From positions 2,270,062-2,334,061 of the forward strand of contig NZ_LN913006.1 of NCBI RefSeq assembly GCF_001487165.1: a stretch of DNA of 64,000 bases, in the 5' to 3' direction. A program made the position numbers and the translations under genes. The notes under the pieces are model-generated. The model saw only the letters and a list, made by a program, of their open reading frames with translations, was not told where the DNA came from and did no database searches. This DNA comes from Blautia massiliensis (ex Durand et al. 2017). Its GTDB lineage: Bacteria > Bacillota > Clostridia > Lachnospirales > Lachnospiraceae. Each line of letters begins with the position of its first letter. The first letter of the stretch is position 1. Positions 44,528 through 52,871 of this stretch are shown here, one piece after another.

Positions 44528-45238
44528 TCATTTCAGAACAGACTGGATCCATTTCAACGCATTCTCTTTATTCTTCACATTACCCGGAAGGCAGATGCAC
44601 ACCGGATCATATCTCAGGCCAAAGTCCTGAGCAACACTACTGCTGCCGTCAAGCTCCAGATGCTGATCATCCACAGCGCCCAGAGACTCAAACACCTCAT
44701 CTCCAAACGTTTCCCTGAGATTTGCATACATTCCGCTATCTTTCTCATGTTCATAGAGTTCCTTCGGCATGATCAGGACATCAACGGTAGCACTCTGGAT
44801 TTCCGTCACATATGCGATCCTGGCATAGTAATCAAAATCCTCTCCTGTCTCGTCCGTCATCAGATTCTGCGCCACACTGACTTCTGCATATTTATCCTCT
44901 GTTCCCAGTGTCTTCAAAACATCCTCTTCCACCTTCTCAGAGTCATAATTCCCTGCATTCACCACCGCAATGGAAAGCACCGTCTTCATCTGTGCGTGAC
45001 GATAAATATTCACTCCCAGACAGACTCCGCCAATGGCAAGAAGCACGCACAGCATATGTATCTTATAATACATCCAGATATACTGAATCTTCTTACCTGT
45101 TCCCATTCCCTTCAGTTTCTCTCTTTCGATCCGGCGGCGTTCCTTCTTCGTCAGATCAGTTTCGTTGGGCATCTCCGGATTCAGTACACTCTCATCGTGT
45201 CCGTCACTGCCGGCCTCCGCTCTGTTTTGTAAATCCAT
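44528..45238 (-). CDS. Hypothetical membrane-anchored protein
   Basis: I do not recognise a family. The protein (236 residues) has a charged, Lys/Arg/Glu-rich cytoplasmic N-terminus (about 1-58), a single membrane helix (about residues 60-80, HMLCVLLAIGGVCLGVNIY) and an extracytoplasmic domain of about 150 residues. GGAGATTTTT precedes the ATG. The layout resembles small single-pass proteins next to transporters or wall genes in Lachnospiraceae. It is convergent with glgD and lies downstream of the acyltransferase gene on the same strand, with a 170-base gap. Confidence 0.7.
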   Translation of the reverse strand: MDLQNRAEAGSDGHDESVLNPEMPNETDLTKKERRRIEREKLKGMGTGKKIQYIWMYYKIHMLCVLLAIGGVCLGVNIYRHAQMKTVLSIAVVNAGNYDSEKVEEDVLKTLGTEDKYAEVSVAQNLMTDETGEDFDYYARIAYVTEIQSATVDVLIMPKELYEHEKDSGMYANLRETFGDEVFESLGAVDDQHLELDGSSSVAQDFGLRYDPVCICLPGNVKNKENALKWIQSVLK

Positions 45239-45408
45239 AAAAATCTCCTTTTTCTTTCATGTCTCAGTATTTTTTACCCTGAAGCGGGATATTCCAGTCG
45301 CTTTCCCCACATCCTCCGGGTGGGTGCTGTGACTTATCAATAAAGGATATTTTAGCATATTTTGGTACAAAATCACAGCGCATAAATATGAAAATACCAT
45401 AAACTCTT

Positions 45409-46407
45409 CTATTTCCGGCAGATCTTCATTCCATATCCATACATTACCGCCACAGCAGTCACAAGAACACAGACCATCACCGGTCTCATCCACAGATATA
45501 AAAGATTTTTCTCAATTCCAGCTGCCACAGCCACATCCTTCAGGATATCAGCCACGCAGAGATGGAACAGATAAATAAAAAACGCATATTTCTGACCGAT
45601 GGCTGCCGGAAGCTCGGGCACTTTCCGATTCTTTCCCATGATCGCAATGAGAAAAAGACCAACAGCCATAGATACTGACCCCAGAAACAATTCCAGTTTG
45701 CCAAAATACCGGTATTCCAGCAGACTTGCGATCCCGCCGCCAGCTGCCATGCCATACAAAAGAAGCACTTTTTTTCCGGCAAACCAGGCTTCCAGCTTTT
45801 CCTGATGTCTGTGTATCAGATGTCCCAACATAAAAAACGGAAATCCGGTAAACAGATAGTTTCGAAACTGCATAACACGGAAATGCTTTTCCGGGAACAG
45901 GAAGGTCGAAAATTCCTCCATTCCGAAATGGATCAGAAGAAGCACCGGTATCAGAACATATACCTGCTTACAAATCCGGAATCTTGCTGCCAGGGCAAAA
46001 AGAAGATAACAATAGAGCAGTGCCGGGAGAAACCACAGATGCCATTTCACCTGAGAGCTGTTATTATATAGAAGAAACTGGCGGATATGTTCCCCCGAAA
46101 CCAGGGCTTCCAGCCATTCCTTCTGGCTTGCTCCGTCGATGTGGTTCTGGATCAGCTCCCACAGACAGCAGACCGGAAATGCCACAAGCATCAGCTTCAG
46201 AACATGCCGGATCTTTTTTCCGGTTCTTATAAATTCCGTATCATCGCCACGGAAACAAAAATATCCGGATACCATAAAAAACACAGGTACTGCAAATCTG
46301 GCAAGTACATTGGCTATAATTCCGGCATTTCCCGGAAAATGGACGTGAAGAAGCACAACTGCATAAGCACAGATTGCCTTTACCATATCCAGAGTACGGT
46401 TTCGCAT
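45409..46407 (-). CDS. Membrane acyltransferase (acyltransferase 3 family)
   Basis: The protein (332 residues) has about ten membrane helices and begins MRNRTLDMVKAICAYAVVLLHV, the typical N-terminus of acyltransferase-3 proteins with the conserved histidine in helix 1. FFMVSGYFCF follows as the second family mark. These enzymes O-acetylate surface polysaccharides or cell-wall components. GGAGTAATTTTT precedes the start. The promoter is strong, with three 15-bp tandem repeats immediately upstream of it. Confidence 0.87.
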   Translation of the reverse strand: MRNRTLDMVKAICAYAVVLLHVHFPGNAGIIANVLARFAVPVFFMVSGYFCFRGDDTEFIRTGKKIRHVLKLMLVAFPVCCLWELIQNHIDGASQKEWLEALVSGEHIRQFLLYNNSSQVKWHLWFLPALLYCYLLFALAARFRICKQVYVLIPVLLLIHFGMEEFSTFLFPEKHFRVMQFRNYLFTGFPFFMLGHLIHRHQEKLEAWFAGKKVLLLYGMAAGGGIASLLEYRYFGKLELFLGSVSMAVGLFLIAIMGKNRKVPELPAAIGQKYAFFIYLFHLCVADILKDVAVAAGIEKNLLYLWMRPVMVCVLVTAVAVMYGYGMKICRK

Positions 46408-46481
46408 AAAAATTACTCCTTTTTATATCGAACGCTTATCCCGGAAATATGATTCCGGGGTTCCCTTTTTTTCGAAACGAT

Positions 46482-46510
46482 ATACTAACAAACCAGCAGA
46501 ATTTTGTCAA
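46482..46510 (-). promoter_or_regulatory. Sigma-A promoter of the acyltransferase gene
   Basis: TTGACA (46505-46510, minus strand) and TAGTAT (46482-46487) are 17 bases apart. Confidence 0.85.
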
Positions 46511-46520
46511 TGCTGTTTTT

Positions 46521-46565
46521 CTCCTGTACGGTTTGCTCTTATACGTTTTACTCTTGTACGGCTTC
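46521..46565. repeat. Three 15-bp tandem repeats between divergent promoters
   Basis: CTCCTGTACGGTTTG, CTCTTATACGTTTTA and CTCTTGTACGGCTTC follow each other without gaps. They begin 10 bases upstream of the acyltransferase -35 box and also lie before the divergent MerR gene, so they may be binding sites for a regulator. Confidence 0.6.
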
Positions 46566-46641
46566 CGGATCTGAATTATAATTCTTTTATGACTTCTATG
46601 ACAGGATGTTTGTTATTTCCTCAGAAAGGATTCTATTTTTT

Positions 46642-47823
46642 ATGAAAAAAGACGGCTACTATTCTTCCGGCGAATTTGCACGCATGGCACACGTAACTCT
46701 GCGTACTGTCCGCTATTATGATAAACAGGATATCCTGAAACCCTCTCTCGTCACCGAATCCGGCGCACGTTTTTATACAGATGAGGATTTTGCAAGGCTT
46801 CAGCAGATCCTCCTTCTGAAATACCTGGGCTTTTCCCTGGATGACATCCGTGAAATGACCATCGGTGATTCCGATTATCATTTCATGCTGAATTCTCTGA
46901 ATATCCAGCTTCGTCTGGTCCGTGACCGGATCGAACAGATGCAGCTGGTGGAAAAAGCGATCCAGGATACCGCACAGATGATAAAGGAACAGCACACCAT
47001 TGACTGGAGCCAGATGCTGAACCTGATCCACCTGACCGGCATGGAAAAAAGCCTCAAGAATCAGTATCAGAATGCCACCAACATTTCCTCCAGGATCAAC
47101 CTCCACAGCCTGTACTCCCAGAACAAACAGGGATGGTTTCCCTGGATCTTTGAGCAATGCCGGATCTCACCCGGTCTTCGTATTCTGGAGCTGGGCTGCG
47201 GGGACGGAACGTTATGGACCGACAATCTTTCCCTTCTGCCGGAGGATATCTCCATCACACTTTCCGATATTTCCAGCGGTATGCTCCGCGATGCCAGACG
47301 AGCCATCGGTTCCTCGGATACCCGGTTTGCATTCCGGGCCTTTGACTGCAGAAAAATCCCCTGCAAGGACGAAAGCTTTGATCTGGTGATCGCCAATCAC
47401 GTGCTTTTTTACTGCGATGATATTCCTTCCGTCCTGAAGGAAGTCCGCCGTGTCCTCGCTCCCGGCGGAAGATTTCTCTGCAGTGCTTACGGAAAGGCAC
47501 ATATGCAGGAGGTCAGCCAGCTGGTGCAGGATTTTGATGAACGGATCGTGCTTTCCGCAGACCGGCTTTATGAACGGTTCGGACGTGAAAACGGTCAGAG
47601 TATCCTAGCGCCTTTTTTCCCAAAGGCTCAGTGGCTTTCTTATGAAGACTGCCTTCTGGTCCAGGATGCGGAGCCGCTGATCTCCTACGTCCTCTCCTGC
47701 CACGGCAACCAGAATCAGTATATATTGGACCGTTACAAGGAATTCCGGGCCTACACCGCCAGAAAAACTGCCAAAGGATTCCGCATTACCAAAGATGCCG
47801 GCGTATTTCTTTGTGAAAAATAG
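46642..47823 (+). CDS. MerR-type regulator fused to a SAM-dependent methyltransferase
   Basis: The protein (393 residues) has an N-terminal MerR helix-turn-helix (YYSSGEFARMAHVTLRTVRY, then YDKQDILKPS) with the dimerisation helix up to about residue 130. A class I methyltransferase domain with motif I ILELGCGDGTLW follows (about 175-280), with VIANHVLFYCDD and RVLAPGGRFLC. Such fusions occur in Clostridia and are thought to sense a small molecule with the methyltransferase-like domain. The frame begins at 46606 but AAAGGA points to 46642. A MerR-type promoter follows 30 bases after its stop and drives the rhamnose genes, the most obvious target. Confidence 0.88.
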   Translation: MKKDGYYSSGEFARMAHVTLRTVRYYDKQDILKPSLVTESGARFYTDEDFARLQQILLLKYLGFSLDDIREMTIGDSDYHFMLNSLNIQLRLVRDRIEQMQLVEKAIQDTAQMIKEQHTIDWSQMLNLIHLTGMEKSLKNQYQNATNISSRINLHSLYSQNKQGWFPWIFEQCRISPGLRILELGCGDGTLWTDNLSLLPEDISITLSDISSGMLRDARRAIGSSDTRFAFRAFDCRKIPCKDESFDLVIANHVLFYCDDIPSVLKEVRRVLAPGGRFLCSAYGKAHMQEVSQLVQDFDERIVLSADRLYERFGRENGQSILAPFFPKAQWLSYEDCLLVQDAEPLISYVLSCHGNQNQYILDRYKEFRAYTARKTAKGFRITKDAGVFLCEK

Positions 47824-47851
47824 CCAAAAATAAAAAATATGAAAAAAGCTC

Positions 47852-47882
47852 TTGAAGGTGACCTTGCGTCACCTTTTATAAT
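47852..47882 (+). promoter_or_regulatory. MerR-type promoter of rfbA-rfbB-rfbD
   Basis: TTGAAG (47852-47857) and TATAAT (47877-47882) are separated by 19 bases, the over-long spacer typical of MerR-activated promoters. A perfect inverted repeat AAGGTGAC-N5-GTCACCTT (47855-47862 and 47868-47875) is centred in the spacer. The gene upstream encodes a MerR family protein. Confidence 0.8.
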
Positions 47883-47952
47883 ACAGTTACAGTAACAAAG
47901 TTATGTGCAGGCACGACTTATGCTGCACATCATCACGCAAAGGAGAAAACAT

Positions 47953-48849
47953 ATGAAAGGAATTATTTTAGCCGGAGGCTCCGGAACACGTCTTTACCCA
48001 CTTACCATGGTGACCTCCAAACAGCTTCTGCCGATCTTTGACAAACCGATGATCTACTATCCTATGTCTGTTCTTATGAACGCAGGCATCCGTGATATCC
48101 TGATCATCTCCACCCCGCAGGATACCCCGAGATTTGAGGAGCTTCTCGGTGACGGCCATCAGTTCGGTGTCAACCTTACCTATGCTGTACAGCCAAGCCC
48201 GGACGGACTTGCTCAGGCATTTATCATCGGCGAGGAATTCATCGGCAACGACACCGTATGTATGGTCCTTGGTGACAACATTTTCGCAGGACATGGCCTC
48301 AAAAAGCGCCTGAAAGCTGCTGTAGACAACGCAGAAACAGGCAAAGGTGCCACTGTTTTCGGATACTATGTAGATGATCCGGAGCGTTTCGGCATCGTGG
48401 AATTCGACCAGAACGGAAAAGCGGTTTCCATTGAAGAGAAACCGGAAAAGCCCAAAAGCAACTACTGTGTAACCGGTCTCTACTTCTACGACAACAAGGT
48501 TGTAGAGTACGCAAAAAATCTGAAGCCAAGCGCAAGAGGCGAGCTTGAGATCACAGACCTGAACCGTATCTACCTTGAGAAAGGACAGCTGAACGTTGAG
48601 CTTCTGGGCCAGGGCTTCACATGGCTGGATACCGGTACACATGAAAGCCTTGTAGAGGCAACCAACTTCGTAAAAACCATGGAGCAGCATCAGCACCGCA
48701 AGATCGCATGCCTTGAGGAGATTGCTTACTTAAACGGCTGGATCACAAAGGAGGACGTGCTCAAGGTTTACGAAATCCTTAAGAAAAACCAGTATGGCCA
48801 GTATCTCAAGGATGTTCTGGATGGAAAATATCTGGACGCGCTTCACTAA
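47953..48849 (+). CDS. rfbA: Glucose-1-phosphate thymidylyltransferase
   Basis: RfbA (298 residues) makes dTDP-glucose from glucose 1-phosphate and dTTP, the first step to dTDP-rhamnose. The N-terminus [35 protein letters not shown], and [10 protein letters not shown] are characteristic. AAAGGAG precedes the start; the longer frame from 47905 is not used. It is the first gene of the operon with rfbB and rfbD. A 12-bp hairpin (48881-48908) without a T-run separates it from rfbB. Confidence 0.97.
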   Translation: MKGIILAGGSGTRLYPLTMVTSKQLLPIFDKPMIYYPMSVLMNAGIRDILIISTPQDTPRFEELLGDGHQFGVNLTYAVQPSPDGLAQAFIIGEEFIGNDTVCMVLGDNIFAGHGLKKRLKAAVDNAETGKGATVFGYYVDDPERFGIVEFDQNGKAVSIEEKPEKPKSNYCVTGLYFYDNKVVEYAKNLKPSARGELEITDLNRIYLEKGQLNVELLGQGFTWLDTGTHESLVEATNFVKTMEQHQHRKIACLEEIAYLNGWITKEDVLKVYEILKKNQYGQYLKDVLDGKYLDALH

Positions 48850-48942
48850 GCCGATCTGATTTTCCGACACTGAATTTACCTGCGGACTCCGTTTCGACGG
48901 AATCCGCATAAGATCAATCATTTATTATAAAGGAGATTTTTT

Positions 48943-49977
48943 ATGACAATCATCGTTACCGGCGGCGCCGGATTTATCGGAAGCAACTTTATTTTTCATA
49001 TGATGGAGGCTCATCCGGATTACCGTATCGTATGCCTGGACTGCCTGACCTATGCCGGAAACCTTTCCACTCTTGCACCGGTCATGGACAAACCGAACTT
49101 CCGCTTTGTAAAGGAAAGCATCACAGACCGTGACGCTGTTTACAAGCTTTTCGAGGAGGAGCATCCTGACATCGTGGTAAACTTCGCAGCTGAGAGCCAC
49201 GTAGACCGTTCCATCGAAAACCCGGAGGTATTCCTTGACACCAACATCAAGGGTACTGCTGTTCTCATGGATGCCTGCCGTAAATACGGAATCCAGCGTT
49301 ATCATCAGGTTTCCACAGACGAGGTTTACGGAGATCTTCCTCTTGACAGACCGGACCTCTTCTTCACAGAGGAAACTCCGATCCATACAAGCAGCCCGTA
49401 CAGCTCCTCCAAAGCAGGTGCTGACCTTCTTGTTCTCGCATACCACAGAACCTACGGCCTGCCTGTGACCATCAGCCGCTGCTCCAACAACTACGGCCCG
49501 TATCACTTCCCGGAAAAGCTGATCCCGCTGATGATCGCCAACGCTTTGAACGACAAACCACTCCCGGTTTACGGAAAGGGTGAAAATGTCCGCGACTGGC
49601 TCTATGTTGAGGATCACTGCCGTGCCATCGACCTGATCATCCACAAAGGACGTGTAGGCGAGGTTTACAATGTAGGCGGACATAACGAGATGAAAAACAT
49701 CGATATCGTAAAACTGATCTGCAAGGAGCTTGGCAAACCGGAAAGCCTGATCACACATGTAGCAGACCGTAAAGGCCATGACATGCGCTACGCTATCGAC
49801 CCGACCAAGATCCACAACGAGCTTGGATGGCTTCCTGAAACAAAATTCGCAGACGGAATCAAAAAGACCATCAAATGGTACCTTGACAACAAGGAATGGT
49901 GGGAAACCATCATCTCCGGCGAGTATCAGAACTACTACGAAGAAATGTATGGAAACCGCGAGGAGGTTAAAGCATGA
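48943..49977 (+). CDS. rfbB: dTDP-glucose 4,6-dehydratase
   Basis: RfbB (344 residues) is an extended short-chain dehydrogenase that forms dTDP-4-keto-6-deoxyglucose. The NAD motif is GGAGFIGSNF, the active site YSSSKAGADLLV, and the dehydratase Asp-Glu pair is in STDEVYGDL. AAAGGAG precedes the ATG. Its stop overlaps the start of rfbD as ATGA. Confidence 0.97.
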   Translation: MTIIVTGGAGFIGSNFIFHMMEAHPDYRIVCLDCLTYAGNLSTLAPVMDKPNFRFVKESITDRDAVYKLFEEEHPDIVVNFAAESHVDRSIENPEVFLDTNIKGTAVLMDACRKYGIQRYHQVSTDEVYGDLPLDRPDLFFTEETPIHTSSPYSSSKAGADLLVLAYHRTYGLPVTISRCSNNYGPYHFPEKLIPLMIANALNDKPLPVYGKGENVRDWLYVEDHCRAIDLIIHKGRVGEVYNVGGHNEMKNIDIVKLICKELGKPESLITHVADRKGHDMRYAIDPTKIHNELGWLPETKFADGIKKTIKWYLDNKEWWETIISGEYQNYYEEMYGNREEVKA

Positions 49978-50906
49978 AATTTTTCGTAACAGGTGTTGGC
50001 GGCCAGCTTGGCCATGACGTAATGAATGAACTGTCCGGCCGTGGATATGAAGGCGTAGGAAGTGACATTGCTCCTTCCTACAGCGGCATCGCTGATGGTA
50101 CTCCTGTTACCACCATGCCTTATGTGCAGCTTGATATCACAGATAAAGAAGCGGTAGCAAAAACCATCCGTGAGGTAAAGCCTGATGCAGTAGTACACTG
50201 TGCCGCATGGACAGCCGTAGATGCTGCAGAGGACGAGGAAAACCGTGAGAAGGTACGTCTTGTCAATGTTGTAGGAACACAGAACATTGCGGACATCTGC
50301 AAGGAGCTTGGCATCAAGATGATGTATATTTCCACAGACTACGTTTTTGACGGCCAGGGAACCACACCATGGGATCCGGACTGCAAGGACTACGCTCCAC
50401 AGAACGTATACGGTCAGACCAAGCTTGACGGTGAACTGGCAGTATCCGGCACTGTAGATAAATTCTTTATCGTACGTATTGCATGGGTATTCGGCAAAAA
50501 CGGCAAAAACTTTATCCGTACCATGGTAAATCTGGGAAAAACCCATGACAAGCTTACCGTAGTCAGTGACCAGATCGGAACTCCGACCTACACCTACGAC
50601 CTTGCACGTCTTCTGGTAGACATGGTCGAGACAGAGAAATACGGCTACTATCACGCAACCAACGAAGGCGGCTTCATCAGCTGGTATGATTTCACTAAAG
50701 AGATCTTCCGCCAGGCTGCTGCCCTCGGCCACAAGGAATACGAAAAAGTAGAGGTATCTCCTGTCACAACTGCAGAGTACGGCGTTTCCAAGGCTGTACG
50801 TCCATTCAACAGCCGCCTGGATAAATCCAAGCTTGTAAAAAACGGCTTCCAGCCACTTCCAACATGGCAGGATGCCCTGGAAAGATATCTGAAAGAGATC
50901 CTGTAA
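49974..50906 (+). CDS. rfbD: dTDP-4-dehydrorhamnose reductase
   Basis: RfbD (310 residues) performs the last step to dTDP-L-rhamnose. It has the N-terminal FVTGVGGQLGHDVM, STDYVFDG, and the catalytic YGQTKLDGE. Translation is coupled to rfbB by a 4-base overlap. The 3,5-epimerase gene rfbC, usually found with these three, is missing here, so the pathway must be completed by a gene elsewhere. A terminator follows directly. Confidence 0.96.
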   Translation: MKFFVTGVGGQLGHDVMNELSGRGYEGVGSDIAPSYSGIADGTPVTTMPYVQLDITDKEAVAKTIREVKPDAVVHCAAWTAVDAAEDEENREKVRLVNVVGTQNIADICKELGIKMMYISTDYVFDGQGTTPWDPDCKDYAPQNVYGQTKLDGELAVSGTVDKFFIVRIAWVFGKNGKNFIRTMVNLGKTHDKLTVVSDQIGTPTYTYDLARLLVDMVETEKYGYYHATNEGGFISWYDFTKEIFRQAAALGHKEYEKVEVSPVTTAEYGVSKAVRPFNSRLDKSKLVKNGFQPLPTWQDALERYLKEIL

Positions 50907-50942
50907 AAAAAAATCCATCGGTGATCGCCGGTGGATTTTTTT
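50905..50942 (+). terminator. Terminator of the rfb operon
   Basis: AAAAATCCATCGG pairs with CCGGTGGATTTTT and is followed by more T residues. It starts within the rfbD stop codon. Confidence 0.9.
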
Positions 50943-50958
50943 CGTTCTGTTTCTCATG

Positions 50959-50999
50959 AAAAAACAGCCGGTGGAAAGCTTTACGCTTCCCCGGCTGTT
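50959..50999 (-). terminator. Terminator of the LCP gene
   Basis: ACAGCCGG (50964-50971) and CCGGCTGT (50991-50998) form a stem with an inner GGAAGC/GCTT part; on the minus strand six T residues follow. Confidence 0.88.
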
Positions 51000-51026
51000 C
51001 TTATGCTAAAATTTAATAATTTTATC

Positions 51027-52652
51027 TTACTGCTGTGCAACAGTTCCGTCTGCACTCTGGGCATCTGCTGTGCCATTCTGTGTGGCATCTGCAGTCTCAC
51101 CCTGCGCTTCTGCTGTACTTCCCTCTGCAGCTGCCTGTGCATCATTATCCGTAGCTACTGCCGCTGATGTTGCACTGTCTGCCTCCTCCTGGGAAACAGT
51201 CTCTCCGTCACGAACCTTCTTCATCATGGCCTCCGCCTTCTGAACGGTAGACTCATCCGGAATCATAACGTAAGCCTTCTGGCTCATAGAATACGGCTTC
51301 TGTGTGTCACCGGTACCATTTACACTGTAGCTTACGATGTTCCAGTCACCACCGTTGTTCAGCTGCTGCTGGAGCAGTCTGGCGATCTCCTCGTAGGAGA
51401 TATTGGTCTCAAAGCATCCCTGGATGCTGGAAAGAACAGAAGAATAATTCTTCAGAAGCTCCGGTGAAAGAGCCTTGTTGATCACACCCTTGATCACTGC
51501 CATCTGGTTCTTGCCACGCTGACGGTCGCCCTCTTTAAAGGCATAACGCTCACGGCTGAATACCAGAGCCTGCTCACCGTTCAGGTAGTTCTCTCCCTGA
51601 TTGAAGTGATATCCTGTCTCATTCTTGGAATCAAAGTCATAGTCAGAATAAACAGTAACTCCGCCAAGCGAATTGATCAGCTGCTCAAATCCCGCAAAGT
51701 TGATACGGAAATAATAGTTGATATCCTCATTATAAAGCATTCCCAGAGTATCCATACATACATTGATACCATAGATACCTGCATGTGTCAGCTTATCTCT
51801 CTGTCCGCCTGAAATAGAAAGCGGTACAAAATAATCACGAGGTGTGGAAACCAGAAGCACCTGTCTGGTAGCTGTATTTACCGTAGCAATGATATTGGAA
51901 TCGCTTCGGCTCTTTGCAACAAGGCCGCTGCGGCTGTCGATACCACTGATAAAGATGGTATATACAGAACCGTCATTGGTACTCTCTTCAGCCTTCGCCT
52001 CTGTCTCCTGCGGTTCAATGGTCGTCTCCACCTTCTTCACGGTCAGCTCTTTGATCCTGGAAGAAATATCGGAATATCCATCCATCTCTTCAATAACGCT
52101 TAAATATGCGCTGTTCAGCACGATCGCACCTGTCTGTCCGTTCAGAAGACCGTCAACCAGCTCTGTAAGTCCTGCATACTCCTGGACCTGCACAGTCTTG
52201 CCTGTCTCGGAATCCACCTCCTGGATAGCCTTGTCCGAATTGGCTCTGTCAAGATCTGTCAGCACACCATACACATAATCTGCTGTAGCCTCTATGGAAT
52301 CTGCAGAATCATCTGCACGGACATAAATGCCGACCTCCGTAACCTCTGTGTTCACACCGGAAATCCCTGCCAGTGTGGAATGTGTCTTATAAACATACAT
52401 ACTTCCGAGAATAAATACTGCTGCAAAAACTGCTGCCAGGATCACTCCCACTACAAATCTTATCTTACCATCCGTACTCCATACAAGCGCTCCGACGATC
52501 ACGATCAGGACCAGCATTACCAGTCCGATCACTGCAATGAACTTCGTCGGGATCACCTTCATATTCAGAAGCATGACCGCAAATACGATCGCTGTGATCA
52601 GAACCACAAGCGTCACGATCAGCCCTGGGATATGTTTTCCCATTTTTCTCAT
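51027..52652 (-). CDS. LytR-CpsA-Psr family glycopolymer ligase
   Basis: LCP proteins transfer teichoic acids or capsular polysaccharides from their lipid carrier to peptidoglycan. The protein (541 residues) has three membrane helices at the N-terminus (about residues 8-100) rather than the usual one, an accessory extracellular region, and the LCP domain with SGIDSRSG, the catalytic Arg/Asp segment VSTPRDYFVPL, THAGIYG and FSRERYAFKEGDRQRGKNQ. The last 60 residues are a low-complexity Ala/Glu/Thr/Gln tail. GGAGG before 52652 fixes the start; the open frame to 52757 is not used. It lies between rhamnose and glucosamine genes. Confidence 0.92.
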   Translation of the reverse strand: MRKMGKHIPGLIVTLVVLITAIVFAVMLLNMKVIPTKFIAVIGLVMLVLIVIVGALVWSTDGKIRFVVGVILAAVFAAVFILGSMYVYKTHSTLAGISGVNTEVTEVGIYVRADDSADSIEATADYVYGVLTDLDRANSDKAIQEVDSETGKTVQVQEYAGLTELVDGLLNGQTGAIVLNSAYLSVIEEMDGYSDISSRIKELTVKKVETTIEPQETEAKAEESTNDGSVYTIFISGIDSRSGLVAKSRSDSNIIATVNTATRQVLLVSTPRDYFVPLSISGGQRDKLTHAGIYGINVCMDTLGMLYNEDINYYFRINFAGFEQLINSLGGVTVYSDYDFDSKNETGYHFNQGENYLNGEQALVFSRERYAFKEGDRQRGKNQMAVIKGVINKALSPELLKNYSSVLSSIQGCFETNISYEEIARLLQQQLNNGGDWNIVSYSVNGTGDTQKPYSMSQKAYVMIPDESTVQKAEAMMKKVRDGETVSQEEADSATSAAVATDNDAQAAAEGSTAEAQGETADATQNGTADAQSADGTVAQQ

Positions 52653-52787
52653 ATGCAATCCTCCATTTTTGATGGTACAGAGAATATTACATATGGACAC
52701 CCTCTGTACAGATTCAAATATCCTAATCATTTTACGCTTTTTTACTGATAAAAGCAAGAAATATCGTAAATCGCCAAATGCAAAAAC

Positions 52788-52836
52788 AGTTCCGTGATAT
52801 CATGATTCTTTTATGCTCTCACGATGTCACGGAACT
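52788..52836 (-). terminator. Terminator of glmM-glmS
   Basis: CAGTTCCGTGATATC pairs with GATGTCACGGAACTG around an AT-rich loop; on the minus strand it is followed by TTTTTG. Confidence 0.88.
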
Positions 52837-52871
52837 GCCTCTAAAATGTTCCTTCCATGAAACAGATATCC

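Noticed and set aside
45239..45408. Possible small gene between the hypothetical membrane protein and the acyltransferase
   Set aside because: No frame with a start codon and ribosome-binding site was found; it probably holds only a promoter and short hairpins.
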